From Haladaptatus litoreus (GTDB taxonomy: Archaea > Halobacteriota > Halobacteria > Halobacteriales > Haladaptataceae), in the NCBI RefSeq assembly GCF_900156425.1, contig NZ_FTNO01000001.1, positions 2,019,689-2,083,688 on the forward strand: DNA of 64,000 nt, read 5' to 3'. Position 1 is the first letter of the stretch. Every line of letters starts with the position of its first letter. Under the pieces are notes generated by a model. The model saw only the letters and a program-made list of their open reading frames with translations. It was not told where the DNA came from and made no database searches. Below, in pieces: positions 43,379 to 53,638 of this stretch. Made by a program: the position numbers and the translations under genes.

Positions 43379-45301
43379 ATGAGCGAAATCGTCGTCACGC
43401 TTCCGGACGGCTCCGAACTCCAGATGGAGGACGGGTCAACCGTAGAGGACGTGGCCTACGAAATCGGCCCGGGACTCGGCAAGGACACGGTCGCAGGTGT
43501 CGTAGACGGAGAACTGGTTGACAAGGCAATGCCCCTCTCCGAGGACTGCCGACTCGTCATCGTCACCGACCAGAGCGACGAGTACGTGGACGTGCTCCGC
43601 CACTCTGCGGCCCACGTCTTCGCACAAGCTCTCCAGCGACTCCATCCCGAGGCAAAACTCGCAATCGGCCCGTGGACGGACGAGGGATTCTACTACGACA
43701 TCTCCGGTGTCGAACTCGACAGCGACGACCTCGAAGCAATCGAGGACGAGGCACACGACATCATCGAGGAAGACTTAGACATCGAACGCGTCGAGAAATC
43801 CCGCGAAGAGGCGTTCGACCTGTACGAGGACAACGAGTACAAACAGGACATTCTCGACACCGAGGCGGCGGACGACGACCCACTGTCGTTCTACGAACAA
43901 GGCGAGTTCGCCGACCTCTGTAAAGGGCCGCACGTCGAATCGACCGGCGAAATCGGCGGCTTCAAACTCCTCGAAACCTCGGCGGCTTACTGGCGCGGCG
44001 ACGAGGAAAACGACACGCTGACCCGCGTCTACGGCACCGCGTTTGCCAGCGAGGGCGACCTCCACGACTATCTGGAGCGCATGGAGGAAGCAGAAGAGCG
44101 CGACCACCGCAAACTCGGACGCGAGATGGACTTGTTCTCGATTGACGAGACGACTGGCCCGGGTCTGCCGCTGTACCATCCGAGCGGAAAAACCATTCTG
44201 CGGGAACTGTCGGACTTCGCAGGCGAACTGAATCGTGAGGCAGGCTACGACGAAGTCGAAACGCCCCATCTGTTCCGCACCGAACTGTGGAAGAAATCGG
44301 GCCACTACGACAACTACGTGGACGACATGTTCCTCCTCGACGTGAACGACGAGGAGTACGGCCTCAAACCGATGAACTGCCCCGGCCACGCGACTATCTT
44401 CGACCAAGACACGTGGAGTTACCGCGACCTGCCAGTTCGGTACTTCGAGAACGGGAAAGTCTACCGCAAAGAACAGCGCGGTGAACTCTCGGGCCTCTCG
44501 CGCGTCTGGTCGTTCACCATCGACGACGGCCACCTGTTCGTCCGTCCCGACCAAATCGAGCGGGAGATTCGACAAGTGATGGACCTCATCTTCGAGGTCA
44601 TCGAGACGTTCGATTTGGACGTGGAAGTCGCGCTGGCGACCCGCCCCGAGAAATCCGTCGGAAGCGACGAACTCTGGGAGAACGCGGAAGCCCAACTCGA
44701 ATCCGTGCTGGAATCCTCCTCGATGGACTACGACATCGAACCCGGCGACGGCGCGTTCTACGGCCCGAAAATCGACTTCGGCTTCGAGGACGCCCTCGGG
44801 CGTGTCTGGGACGGCCCGACGGTGCAACTCGACTTCAACATGCCCGAGCGATTCGACCTCGAATACGTCACCGAGGACAACGAGCGCGAGCGCCCGGTGA
44901 TGATTCACCGCGCCCTGTACGGTAGCTACGAGCGCTTCTTCATGGTGCTCATCGAGCACTTCAACGGGAAGTTCCCGCTCTGGCTCTCGCCCGAACAGGT
45001 TCGCATCCTCCCCGTCAGCGACGACAACCTCGGCTACGCCCACCGCATCAAAAACGAACTGGACGACTTCCGCGTCGAAGTCGAAGACCGTTCGTGGACG
45101 GTCGGGCGCAAGATTCAGCAGGCCCACGACGACCGCGTGCCGTACATGATTGTCGTCGGTGGTGACGAAGAGGAAGCAGGCACGATTTCGGTTCGTGACC
45201 GTAAAGAGCGCGAAGAGAAGGACGTTTCGTTGGAGTCGTTCCGTGAGCATCTGGAATCGGAGCGTGAGGAGAAGCGGACGGAAATCGACTTCCTCGACTG
45301 A
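43379..45301 (+). CDS. thrS: Threonyl-tRNA synthetase
   Basis: Class II aminoacyl-tRNA synthetase. The 640 residues contain an N-terminal TGS domain ([20 protein letters not shown]), the SAD/editing-like second domain, and the catalytic core with [12 protein letters not shown] (motif with the zinc Cys/His), motif 2 around [16 protein letters not shown], and motif 3 [14 protein letters not shown]. The anticodon-binding domain ends RTEIDFLD. Length matches the bacterial-type form rather than the shorter archaeal type with a separate editing domain. Start at 43379 is consistent with the leaderless TATA box. Confidence 0.97.
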   Translation: MSEIVVTLPDGSELQMEDGSTVEDVAYEIGPGLGKDTVAGVVDGELVDKAMPLSEDCRLVIVTDQSDEYVDVLRHSAAHVFAQALQRLHPEAKLAIGPWTDEGFYYDISGVELDSDDLEAIEDEAHDIIEEDLDIERVEKSREEAFDLYEDNEYKQDILDTEAADDDPLSFYEQGEFADLCKGPHVESTGEIGGFKLLETSAAYWRGDEENDTLTRVYGTAFASEGDLHDYLERMEEAEERDHRKLGREMDLFSIDETTGPGLPLYHPSGKTILRELSDFAGELNREAGYDEVETPHLFRTELWKKSGHYDNYVDDMFLLDVNDEEYGLKPMNCPGHATIFDQDTWSYRDLPVRYFENGKVYRKEQRGELSGLSRVWSFTIDDGHLFVRPDQIEREIRQVMDLIFEVIETFDLDVEVALATRPEKSVGSDELWENAEAQLESVLESSSMDYDIEPGDGAFYGPKIDFGFEDALGRVWDGPTVQLDFNMPERFDLEYVTEDNERERPVMIHRALYGSYERFFMVLIEHFNGKFPLWLSPEQVRILPVSDDNLGYAHRIKNELDDFRVEVEDRSWTVGRKIQQAHDDRVPYMIVVGGDEEEAGTISVRDRKEREEKDVSLESFREHLESEREEKRTEIDFLD

Positions 45302-45438
45302 GGCGAGTCGTCTACAATTTTAATCGGTTCTTTCGAACTACTCGATTACGGATAGATTTTGGCAGTATTGCTGAATGGAGGGTGCGTATGCAGTAATGTG
45401 ACGAACCAAACCAGGATGGACAGAGTGATTAGATATGA

Positions 45439-45717
45439 CTACTCAGTTTGCTGTCCGCCAGACGTAGACTGTGAAAAGCTTCCGAGTATTTTCAGACCAG
45501 CAACAGCGGCGACGACACCGCCAAGGACGCCTGCGATGCTGAACACGAGGCTCTGCCAATATAAAATCTGAACACTGTTTTGGACATAGCCAATATGAGT
45601 CGACGTAATTACTCCGATACCGAGCAGAAACACGGCGACTAATAGCCACTGACGAATCGATCGAAGGAGCGTGGTTGTCTCGGAAGGCATGAGCGGAGAT
45701 TTCTTCTTAGCTGACAT
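45439..45717 (-). CDS. Small membrane protein in the PspA cluster
   Basis: A 92-residue product with two membrane helices: WLLVAVFLLGIGVITSTHIG and VFSIAGVLGGVVAAVAGLKI. The start at 45717 (MSAKKKSPLMPSETTTLL) follows a cluster of charged residues; a longer upstream frame to 45780 exists. It is the third minus-strand gene after pspA and the four-helix protein, so it may belong to that operon. The region is lower in GC than its neighbours. Function unknown. Confidence 0.6.
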   Translation of the reverse strand: MSAKKKSPLMPSETTTLLRSIRQWLLVAVFLLGIGVITSTHIGYVQNSVQILYWQSLVFSIAGVLGGVVAAVAGLKILGSFSQSTSGGQQTE

Positions 45718-45793
45718 TAGTTTGATGGATACAGCATCTGTATGCAGCACGCCATCTCTAAGAAATATCGAAGAAATCACCTACCAACCAACC

Positions 45794-46834
45794 TCACTCC
45801 AATTCGTCGCTTCGTGCCGTCTCTCGCAAAATAAACGGCCCAATAGACAACGTCCGCTTCGCCACCGTCGCAATCCTGAGGATGTACGAGAGCAGGATGA
45901 CGAACGGAACGACCGCAATCGTACACGCCAAACTCACGACCAGTATGTCGTTGCTGATTCCCAGTGTATTGCCCGGAATTGCCCTCGCGTCGAAGTATAT
46001 TATCATCGAAATAGTGACGACGAGCGCCGGAATCGCGGTGTACAGCATCGACCGCGAGAGGTTGACGAGTTCCCACTGGAAATAGAGCGTCTTGAAATGT
46101 TCCCGCGACGGGCCGAAGAACTCCAGCGATTCGATGATGTCATCGAATGCTTCGTCCACTTCCTCTGTGAGCGCGTCCGCATGTTCATTCCGGATTTTGC
46201 GCGCGAGGAAGATTTTCCACGAGTAGTTGAAGTTGAGGATAGCAGAGAGCAGGTCGAACGTTCCGAACTGCGTCCCTTCGAGGCGGTCGCTCACCGCCTC
46301 CGCGTTCTCGGCCAGTCCATCGACGTAGCTTCGAATCTCGTCCTTTAGTTCCTCGTCCCGACTCTCCTCCACCGCGTCCGCGAGTGCCTCGGCGCGGTCT
46401 TCGGTTTCGTTCATCAGTGCCTCCATGAACGACGCCGGTTCCGGCGGCGCGGTCGGAACGTCGAGTAGTTCCTCGACGTCCTGCCGGAACTCCATCGCGC
46501 CTTTCATCCGACTGCGCTGGTCGCCGACTGGGCCGAGTTCCTGCGAGAGGACGAGTTGGTTCAGCGTCACGACGAGCGTCACGCCAGTGATAATCGCGCC
46601 GATGAAGCCCTGAAACACGGTGTCCACGGCGTCATCGCTCGGCCCGATGTACTGTTGAAGCGGCGAAGGGTCGAGAATACCGAGAATCACCAGCGAGAGA
46701 AAAAACGCGAGCAGGATACCACCAGCGACACCCCACCGGTTGGCTTCCATCAGAATCCACAACTTTCGCCGACTCTCGTCTACTCGTTCCCGCATCGTAT
46801 CGCCGGGTTGGGAACTACCACCTGAATCGCTCAT
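45794..46834 (-). CDS. Multi-spanning membrane protein adjacent to pspA
   Basis: The 346-residue protein has two N-terminal helices (WGVAGGILLAFFLSLVILGI and AVDTVFQGFIGAIITGVTLV), a long cytoplasmic-type helical domain (residues 110-250, with LLDVPTAPPEPASFMEALMN and EELKDEIRSYVDGLAENAEA), and two C-terminal helices (SMLYTAIPALVVTISMIIYF, ILVVSLACTIAVVPFVILLS). It has no recognised domain. The start at 46834 precedes the hydrophobic region. Same strand and close to pspA, suggesting a membrane-stress role. Confidence 0.7.
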   Translation of the reverse strand: MSDSGGSSQPGDTMRERVDESRRKLWILMEANRWGVAGGILLAFFLSLVILGILDPSPLQQYIGPSDDAVDTVFQGFIGAIITGVTLVVTLNQLVLSQELGPVGDQRSRMKGAMEFRQDVEELLDVPTAPPEPASFMEALMNETEDRAEALADAVEESRDEELKDEIRSYVDGLAENAEAVSDRLEGTQFGTFDLLSAILNFNYSWKIFLARKIRNEHADALTEEVDEAFDDIIESLEFFGPSREHFKTLYFQWELVNLSRSMLYTAIPALVVTISMIIYFDARAIPGNTLGISNDILVVSLACTIAVVPFVILLSYILRIATVAKRTLSIGPFILRETARSDELE

Positions 46835-46932
46835 ATAGTCTGTGAGGGTAAGGGGACTCAAATAGACTGTTGCCGGGGGATACAACTACCGGCAGAGCTG
46901 TTGGGTAGTTACCGAAACGGAGAATGGCCGAT

Positions 46933-47787
46933 TTACGAGTTGTTCTCCTCGGTGGCCTGTTCTGTTTCGACTTCGTTTTCCGTCTCCTCGGCCGAGACTT
47001 CCGCTTCGAGGTCTGCGAGGTCGATGTCCTCCTCGCTGGAGTCGGTTTGTGTTTCCGCTTCCGCCTCAACTTCCGGTTCGGGTTCGTCTTCCATTCCCAT
47101 CTCGGCTTTCAGGGTGTCGAGTTCGGAATCGACTTCCCCACCGGTTCGCATCTCTTCGAGTTCGCGGTCGAGTTGGTCTTTGTCCGAGAGCGCGTCGTCG
47201 AACGCACCCGTGTCGTGAAGTTCGTCCATCGCCTCCGCGCGCGCTTCCATCTCCTCGGTACGCTGCTCCGCGTTCTCGATGGAGCGCGAAACGTCCTCCA
47301 TTTCGTCACCGACGCCCGTCATGGCTTCCGAGACGCGACTGTTCGCTTCGGCGGCCTCGTAGCGCGCTTTCATGCTCTCCTTTTTGGTACGGAACTCCTC
47401 GATGCGGTTTTGGAGTGTATCCTTTTTCTCTACGAGGTTGTCTTGGGTGTTCTGGAGCTGTGCGATTTGACCCTCCAAATCCTCGATTTGGTTCATCTTC
47501 TGCTTTTTCTTCTCCAGCGCTTTCCGGGCCAAATCCTCGCGGCCCTGCTGAACGGCCTCCCGCGCTTGCCCGTTGTGCTTCTCGACGTTCTCTTCAAGAT
47601 TGCGCTTCTGGATTTCGAGGCGCTTTTTCTGGGTGGTCAGGTCGGCGATGCCCTTCTTCACGTCTTGCAGTTCGTCTCGCATCTGCTCGTAGGAGTAGTC
47701 GAGCGTCTCGGTCGGGTCTTCTGCCCTGTTGAGGACGGCGTTTATCTTCGAGCGGATGACGTACGACATGCGTGAAAGTACTCCCAT
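46933..47787 (-). CDS. pspA: PspA/IM30-family membrane-stress protein
   Basis: A 284-residue ESCRT-III-like peripheral membrane protein. The N-terminal amphipathic helix MGVLSRMSYVIRSKINAVLN is the membrane-binding segment, followed by DPTETLDYSYEQMRDELQDV and a long coiled coil with ARKALEKKKQKMNQIEDLEG. The C-terminal ~50 residues are Glu-rich and typical of haloarchaeal versions. PspA proteins assemble on stressed membranes. It diverges from the hydrolase at 47842; a 54-base spacer must hold both promoters. Confidence 0.9.
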   Translation of the reverse strand: MGVLSRMSYVIRSKINAVLNRAEDPTETLDYSYEQMRDELQDVKKGIADLTTQKKRLEIQKRNLEENVEKHNGQAREAVQQGREDLARKALEKKKQKMNQIEDLEGQIAQLQNTQDNLVEKKDTLQNRIEEFRTKKESMKARYEAAEANSRVSEAMTGVGDEMEDVSRSIENAEQRTEEMEARAEAMDELHDTGAFDDALSDKDQLDRELEEMRTGGEVDSELDTLKAEMGMEDEPEPEVEAEAETQTDSSEEDIDLADLEAEVSAEETENEVETEQATEENNS

Positions 47788-47841
47788 ACATCTACATTCA
47801 GAACCCGACCCTTAAAATCCTCACCAAGCTAACACGCCCTC

Positions 47842-48438
47842 ATGCAGTCGAACAAAGTCGTCGTCCCCGGCGCGCGGGACGTTCGGGCCACCTTGGACAC
47901 ACCGGAGGGCGAAACCGATACGATTGTAGTCGCGTGTCCGCCCCATCCGCAGTTCAACGGGAATCGGCGCGACAACCGACTCGTCGCCCTCGGCGAATAT
48001 CTCACCGACCACGGAATCGCCTGCCTACGATTCGATTACGGCGATTGGGACGAAGGCTACGGCGAGCGCGAGGACGCTCGGAATGCGATTCGATGGGCGA
48101 GGGAGCGATACGATTCGGTCGGAATTTTTGGGTTCAGTTTCGGCGGCGGAGTTGCGACGCTTGCAGGGGCAGATGAAGCAGTGGATGTGATTGGACTGCT
48201 CGCGCCTGCGTCCCGGTTGACCGACGATTTGGATGCAGTGGAGGTTTTAGACGGGATTTCGGTTCCGTTGAAGATTCTATACGCGACTCGGGACGACACC
48301 GCGAACTGGGAACTCCTCGTGGAGCGCGCAGAAGAATTGGGCTTCGAGACGGAGGCGTTCAGCGCCGACCATTTCTTTGTTGGGCAAGAGAAGAAGGTGG
48401 CACAGCGGTTGGGCGAATTCTTCGTTGGACAGTTTTGA
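47842..48438 (+). CDS. Alpha/beta hydrolase, dienelactone-hydrolase-like
   Basis: A 198-residue alpha/beta hydrolase. The N-terminal strand region (VVVPGARDVRATLDTPEGET), the HPQFNGNRRDNRLVALGEYL oxyanion segment, the nucleophile elbow SVGIFGFSFGGGVATLAG with the serine in G-F-S-F-G, and the catalytic His in EAFSADHFFVGQE near the C-terminus are visible. It resembles small archaeal alpha/beta hydrolases of unknown substrate. A degenerate copy of its 3' end occurs at 50147, on the other side of an acyltransferase gene. Confidence 0.85.
   Translation: MQSNKVVVPGARDVRATLDTPEGETDTIVVACPPHPQFNGNRRDNRLVALGEYLTDHGIACLRFDYGDWDEGYGEREDARNAIRWARERYDSVGIFGFSFGGGVATLAGADEAVDVIGLLAPASRLTDDLDAVEVLDGISVPLKILYATRDDTANWELLVERAEELGFETEAFSADHFFVGQEKKVAQRLGEFFVGQF
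48334..48370. repeat. Direct-repeat copy A (hydrolase 3' end)
   Basis: The 37 bases starting gaattgggcttcgagacgga match 50147-50183 with three differences, in the same orientation. The first copy is coding (the catalytic-His region of the hydrolase). The second is in a non-coding gap beyond the acyltransferase gene. This marks the intervening ~1.8 kb as an inserted or rearranged block. Confidence 0.8.
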
Positions 48439-48924
48439 GGATACAGAGGGTTTTGTTCGGCAGAAACTGGATTGTTTGCTTCGCTCACGACTCACGGCTT
48501 CGACGTCGTCTCGCGGCCCTGCCGCTCGACTGTCCGCGGAACTTCGTTCCGCGCTATTCGCTGTCGAGGCGACTACGTCGCCTCGTTCCCCTCGTGTGAA
48601 CGCGCTGGCGCCACCCTTCCGGTTGGCTAACCAAGCGATGTGGCGCACGCTGACGAGGCTTGGAGGACTCCACGTCCGAGAAGTTGAGTAAAAGCGTGCG
48701 AGGTCTTCGTGAGCGACGAAGGAGTGAGCGAATGGCTCGTCAGAGCTTGCCTCTGACGGTGGATGAGTGAACGAGTGCCAGCGAGTGAGCGAATCGGTTG
48801 GGGAAGGTGTGGCCGTTACGGTGCGGAGGCGGGATGATTGGAGTCGGCAATAGCTAGCGACACCCCCATACCAATTTCAGTCGCTCACTGTCGATTTTAT
48901 CGCAAACTCTGCTTGAAGCCGGCA
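48439..48924. repeat. Palindrome-rich intergenic region, no gene
   Basis: The gap holds perfect inverted repeats CGCGGAAC-TTC-GTTCCGCG (48534-48552), CGAGGCGAC-TAC-GTCGCCTCG (48564-48584) and CGTCAGAG-CTTGC-CTCTGACG (48738-48758), with further repeated gagtgagcgaa motifs downstream. No coding frame is plausible. The pattern resembles the palindromic clusters at 25323-25402 and may be a family of mobile or regulatory intergenic repeats. Confidence 0.6.
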
Positions 48925-50058
48925 TCAATTCTCGTTCGGATTTCTCCCTTGCACCAAACCCCGGCCATGCGACCAGAGACGGTCTAACCACGGCGTATGA
49001 CTGCCGTCGAGTTCGATGACGTGCATCTTCGCCATGAGGAGATAGATTCCCAGCGAAAGAACGTAGACGAGTGGCGTCAGAGCCAACTGCCAGAGAAGCG
49101 TCGACGTGAGGTCGATTCCAATCCCCGGACGCCAAACTCTGTTCATCGACCGGAGGAGACGCATTACCGGAACGTGAAGCAGATATATTCCGAGGGCGTG
49201 TCGCCCTATTTTCGGGAGAATCGTATTCTTGCCCCACTGTGGGTTCGAGAGCACGTATGCAAAGAGCGCGAGAACGAAAAATATCGTCGAAATGGTGTAC
49301 CCCGTCGAGTAGATTCCGTGGCGAAGAACGTTGTCACGGATGATGTAGCCAATCGCGTACTGCTCGACGAGTTGGGCTACTGCGAAGACACAGACCGCCG
49401 CAAAATAGATGTGACTGCGATTTTCCTTCGGCGTCCAGTCAATCGAGCTGACGTGGTATCCGAGAGCGACGTAGAAGAATCCGAAGAAGAGGGCATCCCG
49501 CGTTCGGAACGGCACGTCAACGAGCATTCCGTAATTCATGCCGATAAGACCAACGACGTGGAAAAGCGCGGCAACGGGCAGTAGATAGCGGGTTTTTCTG
49601 AATTTGACGAAGCAAGCGACGAAAACGAGGGAGTAAATTAACGCTGTCAGGAACCACAGTGGGACGGAAAGAGCGCTTCCGAAGTACAGGAGGTCGATTG
49701 CGGAGATGTTTTCGATGCCACGGTTGACGAGGGCATTCGTGATAGGAACGCCGTGGAACAACGCGAGACCGATTACCGCCGTCACGGAGAGGAGTCTCCC
49801 GAACACGTATATCGAGCCGAGTTTCCGGACGGAGCCGACCACCCTAGGTGTGACGTTGTCGGCATTCACCGTCTTTGCGAGGAAGTATCCGGACGTTAGG
49901 AAAAAGAACGCAACGTCGAACTGACCGATTGTGTCTATCACGAAGAAAATGTAATTCCCGTACGTTCCGAAGCCGCGAAACGGCTGAACGTGTGCTATGA
50001 CGATGAAAAATATCGCAACTGCTCGGAGGGCATCTATGCTGTGGATTCGCTTACTCAT
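48925..50058 (-). CDS. Acyltransferase family 3 membrane protein
   Basis: A 377-residue integral membrane acyltransferase (OafA/WecH type). The N-terminus MSKRIHSIDALRAVAIFFIV carries the family R/H residue near the first helix, followed by about ten hydrophobic segments, and the C-terminus is basic and short. Such enzymes O-acylate surface polysaccharides or lipids; the acyl donor is unknown. The gene and its flanks are visibly lower in GC than the neighbours and are bounded by a short direct repeat, which suggests horizontal acquisition. Confidence 0.85.
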   Translation of the reverse strand: MSKRIHSIDALRAVAIFFIVIAHVQPFRGFGTYGNYIFFVIDTIGQFDVAFFFLTSGYFLAKTVNADNVTPRVVGSVRKLGSIYVFGRLLSVTAVIGLALFHGVPITNALVNRGIENISAIDLLYFGSALSVPLWFLTALIYSLVFVACFVKFRKTRYLLPVAALFHVVGLIGMNYGMLVDVPFRTRDALFFGFFYVALGYHVSSIDWTPKENRSHIYFAAVCVFAVAQLVEQYAIGYIIRDNVLRHGIYSTGYTISTIFFVLALFAYVLSNPQWGKNTILPKIGRHALGIYLLHVPVMRLLRSMNRVWRPGIGIDLTSTLLWQLALTPLVYVLSLGIYLLMAKMHVIELDGSHTPWLDRLWSHGRGLVQGRNPNEN

Positions 50059-50575
50059 CGTATCTCAAAGGTCCATTGAGGAATCATTCCCCGCTATTTA
50101 AATTGCCTCCGATATTGTCGGGGAAACCGAGTTAATTTGTATCAAGGAGTTGGGCTTCGAGACGGAGGCGTTCAGTGCCGGCCGCTTTTCATCGAACAGC
50201 TTTGATTTCACGGGTGAACAACGTGAAGCGCTTGCAAGCTACGGAAAAGTAAGGGTTTTCGGAACTTCAGAAGAGCAAAGATATTCCGGTGGCTTCGTTC
50301 GGAGTCGGCATCAGCTATCGACAAGATCGAAAATGCAGTTCTGTTGAAAACCTTAGAGCGAGATAGGAATGGCGTGCTAAATACAGAGCATGTGCATAGC
50401 AAACAACCCTCGACGTTTGGAAGTCGCAGGAAGGAGTTCTCTGGATGTCCTTCGGAGCGGGTGAGAAGTTCTTTCTCTGGGAGAATTTATCTATCTGCCA
50501 TATATAAAAAATCTATATTTCCTGTTGTGACGATGTGAGTAACAGGAAGACAATCACCTATCGTCCTACGAACGC
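50059..50575. other. Low-GC gap with a hydrolase remnant
   Basis: This 517-base gap begins AT-rich (about 50090-50145) and contains at 50147-50183 a near-exact copy of the 3' end of the hydrolase gene at 48334. A short frame from it (50150-50347) encodes the broken tail GFETEAFSAGRFSSNSFDFT and then loses homology. The rest has no coding signal. Near 50500-50510 is an atatataaaa run, a promoter for the small gene at 50576. Confidence 0.6.
50519..50548. promoter_or_regulatory. Inverted repeat upstream of the 50576 gene
   Basis: TTCCTGTT (50519-50526) and its complement AACAGGAA (50541-50548) are separated by 14 bases. They fall just after the atatataaaa TATA-like run at 50500-50510 and end 28 bases before the start codon. 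Spacing and position fit a regulator operator. No matching regulator can be named. Confidence 0.45.
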
Positions 50576-50743
50576 ATGACCAAGAAACGTCCAGAAAACG
50601 GGGGAGAACCTACCGTAATTGCAAAATGTACCGAGTGCGGGGATATCTATCCGGCACAAGAGGCGACGGACGGGAATTATCGTCCGATAGGGACGAACGG
50701 GTCGTGCAACTGTGGTAACAGAGATTTCGAACCTGCTACTTGA
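50576..50743 (+). CDS. Small zinc-binding protein
   Basis: The 55-residue product MTKKRPENGGEPTVIAKCTE continues CGDIYPAQEATDGNYRPIGT NGSCNCGN and ends GNRDFEPAT. Cysteines C18/C21 and C44/C46 could bind zinc in a compact ribbon. Codon use and the promoter ahead of it support expression. Function unknown. Confidence 0.55.
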   Translation: MTKKRPENGGEPTVIAKCTECGDIYPAQEATDGNYRPIGTNGSCNCGNRDFEPAT

Positions 50744-51035
50744 GAAGCACTCTCGGTGTCTTCTCTCAACCGATTCGCTTCACCAAGTCCGAAACGGTGT
50801 AGATACGTGCCCTGTGTACAGCACGACCTCATTAAGGATCTCGACGGAGCAAAAATATGCAATCACACATCTTACATAGTATCAACACCACACAGCTCCG
50901 GGAGTTTCAAACCAAGCACCTCTTCCTTGTCTAATCACTCCTGAAACCAGCCATCACCACAACTAACCTATGCCACCCCCTACCGAACCGGCCCCTCTCC
51001 GAAATGGTTTTGAAGAACGATTGCGGAACATCAGT

Positions 51036-52721
51036 ATGCCGACTGACCCCGAGACAGGCTACGACCCCGAGATGGGGGAGAAGTTCATTTTCGTCACAGG
51101 GGGCGTCATGTCCGGACTTGGCAAAGGCATCACCGCCGCGAGCACTGGCCGACTGCTCGCAAACGCCGGGTTCGACGTGACCGCCGTAAAAATCGACCCG
51201 TATCTGAACGTGGACGCGGGGACGATGAATCCCTACCAGCACGGAGAAGTGTACGTCCTGAAAGACGGTGGCGAGGTTGACCTCGATTTGGGCAACTACG
51301 AGCGATTCCTCGACATCGATATGACGTTCGACCACAACGTCACCACCGGAAAAGCGTACAAACACGTCATCGAGAAGGAGCGCGCGGGCGACTACCTCGG
51401 AAAGACCGTCCAGATTATCCCGCACATCACGGACGAAATCAAGCGCCGAATCCGAGAGGCCGCCGAAGGCCACGACGTGTGTATCGTAGAAGTGGGTGGC
51501 ACCGTGGGCGACATCGAGAGCATGCCGTTCCTCGAAGCCCTGCGCCAGTTCGCCACGGAACAGGACGAAGAGGACTTCCTGCTGACCCACGTCACGCTCG
51601 TTCCGTACTCGAAAAACGGCGAGCAGAAAACGAAACCGACTCAACACAGCGTGAAGGAACTGCGGAGCATCGGCCTGCAACCCGACGTACTGGTCGGACG
51701 CTGTGACGACGGATTGGACGAGGAAACGAAGCGGAAAATCGCGCTCTTCTGCGACGTGCCGACGGACGCCGTCTTCTCGAACCCAGACGTGGAGGACATC
51801 TACCACGTCCCGCTGATTGTCGAAGAAGAAGGGTTGGACGACTACGTCATGCAAGAACTTGCCCTCGAAGACCGAGCGGTTTCGAGCGAGGAACGAAGCA
51901 CCGCGTGGCGCGAACTCGTCACGCAGGAAACCGAGGGCGAAGTCGATATCGCACTCGTCGGAAAGTACGCGCTCGAAGACGCCTACATGTCCATCCACGA
52001 GGCGCTGAAGCACGCCGGACTGGAGAAAAACATTGACGTGAACGTCCTGTGGGTCGATTCCGACGAGATGGACGACGACCACGAAGAACGTCTCAAAGAG
52101 GCAGACGGAATCGTCGTCCCCGGCGGGTTCGGCAGTCGCGGAACCGAAGGTAAAATCGAGGCGATTCGTTACGCCCGCGAAAACGACGTTCCGTTCCTCG
52201 GCCTCTGTCTCGGCTTCCAGATGGCTGTCGTGGAGTACGCCCGAAACGTCCTCGGACTAGAGGGCGCGAACTCCGCGGAAATCGACGGCGACACGCCACA
52301 CCCCGTCATCGACATCCTGCCCGAGCAGTACGAAATCGAGGACATGGGTGGCACGATGCGTCTCGGCGCACACGAGACGGACATCGAAGCGAACACCCTC
52401 GCCAACGAAGTGTACGGCGACACGAGTTGTACGGAGCGCCACCGCCACCGCTACGAGGTGAATCCCGAGTACTTCGAGGATTTCGACGGCGAACCGCTCG
52501 TCTTCTCCGGACGCGCCGGAAACCGGATGGAAATCCTCGAACTGGACGACCATCCCTACTTCTTCGGGACGCAGTTCCATCCCGAATTCCGTTCCCGACC
52601 TGACAGGGCGAGTCCGCCGTTCGTGGGTCTGCTGGACGGGGTGCTCGAAGAGAAAGCAAACGAAAACGGAAACGGAAACGGAAATTCGGACGCGGAAGCG
52701 CGAGAGGAGGTCAAAGCATAA
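51036..52721 (+). CDS. pyrG: CTP synthase
   Basis: The enzyme aminates UTP to CTP using glutamine. The 561-residue product has the synthetase domain with [20 protein letters not shown] (P-loop-like), the Mg2+ region [20 protein letters not shown], and a C-terminal class I amidotransferase with the nucleophile C391 in [11 protein letters not shown] and [17 protein letters not shown] closing the triad. The start at 51036 matches the haloarchaeal N-terminus [10 protein letters not shown]. Its stop overlaps the ATG of guaAb (TAATG), so the genes are translationally coupled. Confidence 0.96.
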   Translation: MPTDPETGYDPEMGEKFIFVTGGVMSGLGKGITAASTGRLLANAGFDVTAVKIDPYLNVDAGTMNPYQHGEVYVLKDGGEVDLDLGNYERFLDIDMTFDHNVTTGKAYKHVIEKERAGDYLGKTVQIIPHITDEIKRRIREAAEGHDVCIVEVGGTVGDIESMPFLEALRQFATEQDEEDFLLTHVTLVPYSKNGEQKTKPTQHSVKELRSIGLQPDVLVGRCDDGLDEETKRKIALFCDVPTDAVFSNPDVEDIYHVPLIVEEEGLDDYVMQELALEDRAVSSEERSTAWRELVTQETEGEVDIALVGKYALEDAYMSIHEALKHAGLEKNIDVNVLWVDSDEMDDDHEERLKEADGIVVPGGFGSRGTEGKIEAIRYARENDVPFLGLCLGFQMAVVEYARNVLGLEGANSAEIDGDTPHPVIDILPEQYEIEDMGGTMRLGAHETDIEANTLANEVYGDTSCTERHRHRYEVNPEYFEDFDGEPLVFSGRAGNRMEILELDDHPYFFGTQFHPEFRSRPDRASPPFVGLLDGVLEEKANENGNGNGNSDAEAREEVKA

Positions 52722-53638
52722 TGGTCGAAACTGGGAAATTCATCGAGGAAGCGGTCGCGGAGATTCAAGACGAAGTCGGCGACTCGCACGCCATCATCGC
52801 GCTGTCGGGCGGGGTGGACTCGTCCGTCGCCGCCGCACTCGCGTACAAAGCAATTGGCGACCAACTCACACCCGTCTACGTCGATACCGGCCTGATGCGG
52901 AAAGGCGAGACCGAGCAGATTCGAAAGACGTTCTCCTACATGGAGTCGCTCGAAGTCGTGGAAGCCGAAGACCGGTTCTTGGACGCGCTGTTGGGCGTCA
53001 TCGACCCCGAGGAAAAGCGCGCCGTCATCGGCGAGCAGTTTATCCGGGAGTTCGAACGCGAGGCCAAGGAGACGGACGCCGACTACCTCGTGCAGGGGAC
53101 GATTTATCCCGACCGAATCGAGAGCGAAGGCGGCATCAAATCACACCACAATGTCGGCGGCTTGCCTGACTTGGTGGATTTCGACGGCATCGTGGAACCC
53201 GTCCGCGACTTGTACAAGGACGAGGTGCGCGAGGTCGCTCGCGCTCTCGGATTGGAGGACATCGTCGCGGAACGAATGCCGTTCCCTGGTCCCGGACTCG
53301 CAGTTCGTGTCATCGGCGAAGTGACCCGCGAGAAGGCCCAAGTCGCCCGCGAAGCGTGCCACGTCGTCGAAGAGGAACTGGAAGAGTACGACCCGTGGCA
53401 GGCGTTCGCCGCCGTCGTCGGCAAGGGAACCGGCGTGAAAGGCGACAACCGCGTTCACGGCTGGATTGTCGCGGTGCGGTCGGTCGAATCGCGCGACGGC
53501 ATGACCGCCAGAGCGCAGGAACTCGACTGGGAGACGCTCCAACGAATCCAGTCGCGCATCACGGGACAGAACGAGAACGTCGCCCGCGTCGTCTACGACG
53601 TGACACATAAACCTCCGGCGACCATCGAGTACGAGTGA
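52721..53638 (+). CDS. guaAb: GMP synthase, ATP-pyrophosphatase subunit (GuaAb)
   Basis: In archaea GMP synthase is split into a small amidotransferase and this 305-residue ATP-PPase subunit, which adenylates XMP. The PP-loop signature is [20 protein letters not shown], followed by [20 protein letters not shown]. The C-terminal dimerisation domain ends in [17 protein letters not shown]. The amidotransferase subunit is not in this window. The start overlaps the pyrG stop and its own stop overlaps the next gene (TGATG), forming a three-gene operon. Confidence 0.95.
   Translation: MVETGKFIEEAVAEIQDEVGDSHAIIALSGGVDSSVAAALAYKAIGDQLTPVYVDTGLMRKGETEQIRKTFSYMESLEVVEAEDRFLDALLGVIDPEEKRAVIGEQFIREFEREAKETDADYLVQGTIYPDRIESEGGIKSHHNVGGLPDLVDFDGIVEPVRDLYKDEVREVARALGLEDIVAERMPFPGPGLAVRVIGEVTREKAQVAREACHVVEEELEEYDPWQAFAAVVGKGTGVKGDNRVHGWIVAVRSVESRDGMTARAQELDWETLQRIQSRITGQNENVARVVYDVTHKPPATIEYE

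Noticed and set aside
43775..45250. 491-residue minus-strand frame opposite thrS
   Set aside because: Shadow of thrS; composition typical of reverse-strand frames.
50150..50347. 65-residue frame MGFETEAFSAGRFSS
   Set aside because: It begins inside the duplicated hydrolase fragment and then loses similarity; it is a remnant, not a gene.
50931..52082. 383-residue minus-strand frame opposite pyrG
   Set aside because: Overlaps CTP synthase completely; no motif.
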